Below the pieces are notes generated by a model. That model ran no database searches, was not told the origin of the DNA, and saw only the letters and a list, made by a program, of their open reading frames with translations. Of a DNA stretch of 64,000 nt, positions 59,901 to 64,000 are shown piece by piece. The first letter of the stretch is position 1. The number at the start of each line of letters is the position of its first letter. Made by a program: the position numbers and the translations under genes. The stretch is taken from assembly GCA_963851025.1 (NCBI GenBank), contig CAWKOA010000006.1, positions 558,001 through 622,000 on the forward strand, written 5' to 3'. Source of the DNA: RYN-230 sp963851025. Its GTDB lineage: Bacteria; Actinomycetota; Actinomycetes; Streptosporangiales; Streptosporangiaceae.

Positions 59901-61052
59901 CTAGATGCTGGCGATCCCGGCCGGGACGCCCCCGGCGGGCAGGGGCGTCGGTGAGCTGGGCAGCTCGGTGAGGGTGCCGCCGTGCACGGCGAAGACGGAC
60001 AGGATGTGGTTACCGCTGCCGTCCACCGACAGGGTCCTGCCGTCCGGGGACAGCCGGAGGTCGATGTCCGCCCCGCCGCCGCGGATGGGCGTGCTGCCGA
60101 TCAGGGACAGTGAGCCGTCGCGGTCAATGGCGTAGCTGGAGATGTTCCCCGATCCGGTATTGACCGTGAACAGGTACCGGCCGTCGTGGCTGATCTCCAC
60201 CCAGCACGGCGCGGTCTGCCCGTCGGCGTACGGCGAGGCTCCGATCGGGGAGAGGCCGCCGAGGAAGCCGTCGCGGTAGGCGGAGACGGTGCCCAGGCCG
60301 GCGCCGTTGTGCGCGTTGCTGACGAACAGCTGCCAGGGACGGGCCGGGGAGAACTCCGCCCCGAGCTGGCCCAGGCCCTGCCCGGTGAACGGGGACCCCT
60401 TCGCGGCCAGCAGGCGGCCGCTGGGCAGCACCACGAAGCTGTCGATCTGCGAGGTGCCGGTCCGGGTGCCGGCCAGGTGGTCGCCGGTGGCGTTGAAGAA
60501 CACGTCACCCAGGCCGGCGGCATCCGGGACGGGGACCGTCGAGCCGGGGATCGCCGTCAGCCGGCCGCCAGACCCCAGCCGGAAACCGGAGTAGCCGCTG
60601 CCGCCGGCCCCGGAGTTGGCCACGTAGACCAGGCCCCAGCGGGAGACCGCGATACTCACCGGCTTAACGCCGCCCGAGGACACCGGCTGGCCGGCCAGCA
60701 CCGGGACGCCGCCCGCGGTGATACGCAGGACCGAGATCTGGTTGCTGCCGGCGTCGACGGCCAGCAGGTACCGGCCGTCCGGGGTGGCCTGGATCGCCCC
60801 CTGCGAGGCCAGGCCCGAACCCAGGCCCGCGCCACCCGCGGCGAACGGAGACCCCGGAAGCGGGGTGACCGAGCCATCCGCATGCCGCGCGAACCCGTCG
60901 ATGGTGTTCGCGGTGGCCGTGTTGCCGTCGATGTAGGTGTAACCCACCACTGGTGACGCCGTGCTGGCGCTGGCCGCAGTACCTGCGCCGAGCAGGCCGA
61001 TCGTGGCCGCCAGTACGCTACCGCCCGCGACCAGCCATCTGCGCTTGCCCAT
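59901..61052 (-). CDS. Secreted beta-propeller (lactonase/YncE-like) protein
   Basis: The protein has 383 residues from the ATG at 61052 behind AAGGAG. A signal peptide (MGKRRWLVAGGSVLAATIGL..., cleavage about 33) is followed by six to seven propeller blades with repeated DGRYLLAVDAGSNQISVLRI, RWGLVYVANSGAGGSGYSGF, GRYLFTVNTGSGNISSYAID and DGRTLSVDGSGNHILSVFAV elements. It resembles 6-phosphogluconolactonase-like and 40-residue YVTN repeat proteins, but the enzyme activity is unproven. Exported and probably a binding protein. Confidence 0.87.
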   Translation of the reverse strand: MGKRRWLVAGGSVLAATIGLLGAGTAASASTASPVVGYTYIDGNTATANTIDGFARHADGSVTPLPGSPFAAGGAGLGSGLASQGAIQATPDGRYLLAVDAGSNQISVLRITAGGVPVLAGQPVSSGGVKPVSIAVSRWGLVYVANSGAGGSGYSGFRLGSGGRLTAIPGSTVPVPDAAGLGDVFFNATGDHLAGTRTGTSQIDSFVVLPSGRLLAAKGSPFTGQGLGQLGAEFSPARPWQLFVSNAHNGAGLGTVSAYRDGFLGGLSPIGASPYADGQTAPCWVEISHDGRYLFTVNTGSGNISSYAIDRDGSLSLIGSTPIRGGGADIDLRLSPDGRTLSVDGSGNHILSVFAVHGGTLTELPSSPTPLPAGGVPAGIASI

Positions 61053-61424
61053 GGTCCGCTCCTTCGGTGAGGAAGGATCCGCGGTGATCCGCCGATCCAC
61101 CCCATGAGCGGCGCGCCGCGGCCGCCTTCTTACGGCGCGCTCCCCCCGCGTCACAGGTCCGTAAGATTTGCGCGGCCCGGAGCCTCGTCCGGCGGGACGC
61201 CACGGGCAGGCCGTCCTGGCCGTGACGTCAAGCTGGTGCAGGGCCTGAGCCATGGACTCGTTAGAGAAAAATTTGCGGGTCGCGTTGATGGGTCACCGGC
61301 CGGGAAAGCGGCGCCGGGCCGGGACTCTGGCCGTCGCCTGGCCCGGGCTGCCCGTCCGGCACGGGGAGCGGCGTGCCCAATGGCTGCATGTGGCCGGCGA
61401 TCTCGCCGAAGGCCATTCCGGAGG
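61053..61424. other. Intergenic region with inverted repeat and transporter fragment
   Basis: This 372-base region upstream of the propeller gene holds an 8-bp inverted repeat TCTTACGG/CCGTAAGA (61128-61135, 61159-61166). On its ROK-proximal side lies the fragment described at 61261-61452. Outside these, nothing recognisable was seen. Confidence 0.5.
61128..61166. promoter_or_regulatory. Inverted repeat TCTTACGG/CCGTAAGA
   Basis: Perfect 8-bp arms are separated by 23 bases, 76 bases upstream of the propeller gene start. It could be a two-turn operator. No cognate regulator is assigned. Confidence 0.35.
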
Positions 61425-61452
61425 TCACGCCAATGAACAGCGAGCTACCCAG
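61261..61452 (-). pseudogene. C-terminal fragment of a membrane transporter (candidate remnant)
   Basis: In a frame different from the ROK gene, the minus strand reads SSLFIGVTSGMAFGEIAGHM followed by a Pro/Gly-rich tail (PLGTPLPVPDGQPGPGDGQS) and a stop at 61261. The hydrophobic helix plus Pro-rich tail resembles the end of an MFS-type permease. It overlaps the ROK stop region and lacks its own start. It is possibly left by a deletion that fused two operon genes. Confidence is low because the fragment is short. Confidence 0.35.
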
Positions 61453-62613
61453 GCCTGCAGGCCCTCGTCGGTGAGCAGCAGGGCGAACGCCTCGTCAGCG
61501 GCGCCGAGGAGGGGCGCGTCCGAGCCCAGCCGGGCCGGGACGATCGGCGGCGGTGGTATCGCGCGGAAGGCCATAAGCCCGTCGTGGTAGGCGGCAGTGA
61601 CCTCATCGGCGGCGATGTCCAGCAGCTCGGGCCCGAGGCCGCCGATGACCACGAGGTGCGGGTCGAGGCCGTTCACGAGGCCGGCGACGCCCCGGCCGAT
61701 GGAGGTGGCGACGGCCCGGATCGCGGAGAGCGGTCCGGGCTGCCCGCCGCCGGCCGAAGCCAGCACGCGGCGGAGGTAGCCGACGTCGTCGGCGGGGGCC
61801 CGCTGGTGCAGCAGGCGGGCCAGGGCCCTGCCGTCGAGGCTGGTGTTCCAGCAGCCCCTGGCGCCGCACCGGCAGCGCCGGGCAGGATCGCCGAACGGCA
61901 TGTGCCCGAACTCGCCAGCCGCGCCGGTCGTGCCCCGTATCGCACGGCCGGCCTTCGACGATCGTGCCGCCGATGCCGGCATCGAGGTGCAGATACACCA
62001 TGGTGCCCGCGCCAGTGGACGTACCGTGGCATGACTCGGCCACCCCGGCGAAGGTCGCGTCGTTGCCCGCGACGAACTCCCTGCCGGGCTCGTAGCGGGG
62101 CCACAGCGCTGACAGGTCGGTGTCATGCCAGCCCAGCCCCGGGGCGTGCACGAGCTTGCTGCCCACGACCGTGCCGGGCACGGCGACCGCCGCGGCCCGC
62201 AGGCGGGCGCCGAAGCGCCGGCTCATCCTGTCCAGCTCGGCGGCGACCGCGGCGAGGACGCGGGCCTGGTTGCGGTGATGGGGGCGTACCGTCGCCGCCA
62301 CCTTCGTGCCTCCGAGCTGGACCGCGGCGATCTGCCAGGTGTCATGCGTAATGGCGGCGACGGCCACGAGCGGCCCGTCCGGGTGCGCGCACAGTGCCGT
62401 CGTCGGCCTCCCGCGCCGGCCCGTGGACGGGGCCTGCTGCTCGCAGACGAGCCGGGCGGCGACCAGGCGGGCGACGGTCTCGGCCGCGAAACCGCTCGGT
62501 ATCCCGACCTGGGCGGCCACCTGGGCGCGGGTCACGCCGGGGTGGCTGTGCACCGTGCGCATGATCGCGGCCTGCGCAGACATCTGGAGTCCTGCCTTCA
62601 TCTCACCGTTCAT
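61425..62613 (-). pseudogene. ROK family transcriptional regulator, frame-disrupted by a 4-bp duplication
   Basis: From the ATG at 62613 (alternatives 62601 and 62583) the protein has an N-terminal HTH (TRAQVAAQVGIPSGFAAETV), then ROK sugar-kinase-like folds (VAVPGTVVGSKLVHAPGLGW, LHLDAGIGGTIVEGR). At GGCCGGCC (61946-61953) the frame breaks. The family sequence continues in the next frame: TTGAAGEFGHMPFGDPARR, the zinc cluster CRCGARGCWNTSLDG, and VVIGGLGPELL, ending at 61425. Removing one GGCC restores the frame exactly. The gene is divergent from a sugar-type transporter, as in many ROK sugar operons. Confidence 0.85.
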
Positions 62614-62688
62614 TTTATACTCGTTGAACGATGATAACCTCGCGGGAGTGAGAGAAGTACACGGCGCGGGCGGGAAACGGGCGCGGCC

Positions 62689-63618
62689 ATGACTGCGCTC
62701 CTCGCGTTCGTCACGGTGGCCGCCTTCGGCACCTGGATTCCGCTGGCCCAGCTCCTGCCCGGGGTACCGCAGCGCTCCCGGATCTTCTATGTGGCCGTCG
62801 GCAACCTCGTCGTCGCTGCGATCGCCCTCCTGGCCGGCGGTGGCCGCTTGGAGCTGGGCTGGCGGGGCTTCTGGCTGCCGCTGGCCGGCGGGGCGGTATG
62901 GACGGCGGGCAACTACTGCGCCTTCCGGGCCGCCGAGACGATCGGGCTGGCCCGGGCCGCCGGAACCTGGACGCCGCTCAACATCATCGTCGCGTTCGCC
63001 TGGGGAGCCCTGCTCTTCGGCGAGCTGGGCCATTTCTCCGGCACCCGCTTCGCCATCCTGGGCGTCGCCCTCCTGGCCGTGCTAGCCGGAGTACTCCTGA
63101 TCGTCAGTTCCCAGGGCAGCACCGCTGCCCGGCTCCGGCCGCCATCCGCGCGGGCTGCGGTGGCAGCCAGACCGGGCCAGGCCGCCACAGCAGCAGGCGG
63201 CGGGCTGCTGTGGGCGGGCGCGGCAGGGCTCCTGTGGGGAAGTTACTTCGTCCCAGCACAGTGGGCCGCAGTACCCGCGCAGGTGAGCAACTTCCCGCTC
63301 GCCATCGGAATCCTCGGCGCCGGCCTGGCGCTGGCCCTCCCGGCCGGCGAGCCGGTCCGGCTGGGGCTGCGGCCCGCGGCCACGCAGCTCGGCGCCGGCG
63401 TCCTGTTCGGCATCGGCGACCTCACCCTGCTCGGCCTCGTCGCCCGGGTGGGCACCGGAACCGGCTTCACTATCGCCCAGCTCAGCCTGCTGGTCAACGC
63501 CAGCATCGGCATCTGGGCCTTCCACGTGCCCCAGCCGGGGACGTCCCAGGCCCGGAAAGTGCTGGTCGGCATCCTGATCGCCGGGGCCGGCGGCTGCGTC
63601 ATCGGCGCGATGCGATAG
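62689..63618 (+). CDS. DMT/GRP-type (glucose/ribose uptake-like) membrane transporter
   Basis: A 309-residue, ten-segment EamA/GRP-like transporter. The motif GTWIPLAQLLPGVPQRSRIF is near the start, WTAGNYCAFRAAETIGLARA in segment 3, and the symmetric WGSYFVPAQWAAVPAQVSNF in the second half. It resembles GlcU/RbsU-type sugar uptake proteins. The divergent ROK regulator supports sugar or sugar-derivative uptake. It ends just before the convergent YihY gene. Confidence 0.85.
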   Translation: MTALLAFVTVAAFGTWIPLAQLLPGVPQRSRIFYVAVGNLVVAAIALLAGGGRLELGWRGFWLPLAGGAVWTAGNYCAFRAAETIGLARAAGTWTPLNIIVAFAWGALLFGELGHFSGTRFAILGVALLAVLAGVLLIVSSQGSTAARLRPPSARAAVAARPGQAATAAGGGLLWAGAAGLLWGSYFVPAQWAAVPAQVSNFPLAIGILGAGLALALPAGEPVRLGLRPAATQLGAGVLFGIGDLTLLGLVARVGTGTGFTIAQLSLLVNASIGIWAFHVPQPGTSQARKVLVGILIAGAGGCVIGAMR

Positions 63619-63704
63619 CCGTGACCCGTTGAGCCCGGCCCCAGTGAGCCGCCGGCCCATTCGCGGTGCGTGCCCCCCCTCAAGGAGGACGCCGGTCTCA
63701 ATTG

Positions 63705-64000
63705 CTAAGGACGACCTGATCCCGGCGAGGCGTTATCGGCCGGGGGTGAATCCCGGGGAACGAGGCGGAACCCGACCCGGGCAGCGGGGATGCGTTCTTG
63801 CTCACGGGCCAGGAGCGTCATCGCGCGGATGTCGGCTGCCGTGGGCCGGTTCACATCCAGGGCTCGCGGCCACAGGCCGGCGTACCGGACGGCTGCGACC
63901 TCGGCCGCGTAGACCAGCGCCTGGTTGACCAGGTAGAGCAGGGCGAACATGCCGGCCACGGTGGCGAAACTTCCGTAGACGGCCCCGGCCTTGCTCACCA
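63705..64000 (-). CDS. YihY/BrkB-like membrane protein, C-terminal part (cut by the window)
   Basis: The frame is open to the window edge. The visible part begins SKAGAVYGSFATVAGMFALL, followed by YLVNQALVYAAEVAAVRYAG and a hydrophilic tail with AADIRAMTLLAREQERIPAA. The SFATVAGMFALLYLVNQALV helix is typical of the last segments of the YihY/virulence factor BrkB family. The N-terminal three quarters are outside the window. Confidence 0.85.
   Translation of the reverse strand, partial: VSKAGAVYGSFATVAGMFALLYLVNQALVYAAEVAAVRYAGLWPRALDVNRPTAADIRAMTLLAREQERIPAARVGFRLVPRDSPPADNASPGSGRP

Noticed and set aside
61252..61590. Plus-strand frame opposite the ROK gene end
   Set aside because: Basic, low-complexity composition; the minus strand better explains the region.
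1..64000. Search for CRISPR arrays, rRNA, tRNA and prophage genes
   Set aside because: No regularly spaced repeats, cloverleaf sequences, integrases or phage structural genes were seen.

Overview
The window is about 64 kb of very GC-rich DNA (roughly 70% by eye). It has dense two-strand coding, frequent GTG starts, ATGA/GTGA stop-start overlaps, mycofactocin-type SDRs, a zinc anti-sigma protein and several families restricted to or common in actinomycetes (DUF4331, DUF4389, DUF7144, GAP/Sap). This points to a soil actinomycete, plausibly Streptosporangiales-like; the rank is inference. No tRNA, rRNA, CRISPR array, prophage or intact insertion sequence was seen.

Layout. 1-7214 (+): a catabolic operon with an E1-beta 2-oxoacid dehydrogenase fragment, an SDR, an XRE-cupin regulator, two mycofactocin-type SDRs (the first one broken), an acyl-CoA dehydrogenase of ACAD10/11 type, another SDR and an ACAD11-like phosphotransferase. 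7246-12388 (-): a small membrane protein, a secreted glycosidase-like protein, a large membrane protein with an uncharacterised cytosolic domain and a DUF4331 protein. 12780-17081: a giant LuxR-type ATPase regulator, a deleted zinc alcohol dehydrogenase pseudogene and a hypothetical protein. 17154-23708: membrane and transport genes (GAP, MFS, SulP, DUF1269, DUF7144, VIT1, SHOCT). 23729-26080: a secreted peptide divergent from an OmpR-type two-component system. 26042-29365: divergent acyl-CoA ligase and aldehyde dehydrogenase sharing a KstR-like operator. 29501-34956: methyltransferase, small secreted protein, IS remnant, NTF2-like protein behind twin operators, and a TetR/exporter divergon. 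33532-45334: APC permease, redoxin, nitronate monooxygenase, NarL-type two-component system, GT-C-like membrane protein, prolyl oligopeptidase and a GntR-controlled ABC exporter. 45462-54848: membrane proteins, a Kelch/NHL propeller protein, an ABC ATPase followed by a permease-DedA chimera, and a degenerate HD-GYP/LuxR regulator. 55012-64000: methyltransferase, NTF2-like protein, TPR-type regulator, sigma/anti-sigma pair, HAD hydrolase, secreted propeller, ROK repressor divergent from a sugar-type transporter, and a YihY fragment.

How genes work together. The strongest functional hypothesis is the ACAD + APH kinase + SDR module at 4217-7214. It resembles the bacterial Lva pathway and mammalian ACAD10/11, in which a 4-hydroxyacyl-CoA is phosphorylated and then converted for beta-oxidation. 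Clear control units are the KstR-like palindrome at 27774-27787, the twin operators over a promoter at 31606-31651, the TetR palindrome at 32842-32861 and the GntR palindrome at 45345-45374.

Several genes carry frame disruptions or deletions (2611-3352, 15583-16244, 51801-53249 with two compensating shifts, 56307-58150, 61425-62613). Some show independent decay (lost catalytic residues, a 4-bp duplication, a large deletion). Others could be base-calling errors.
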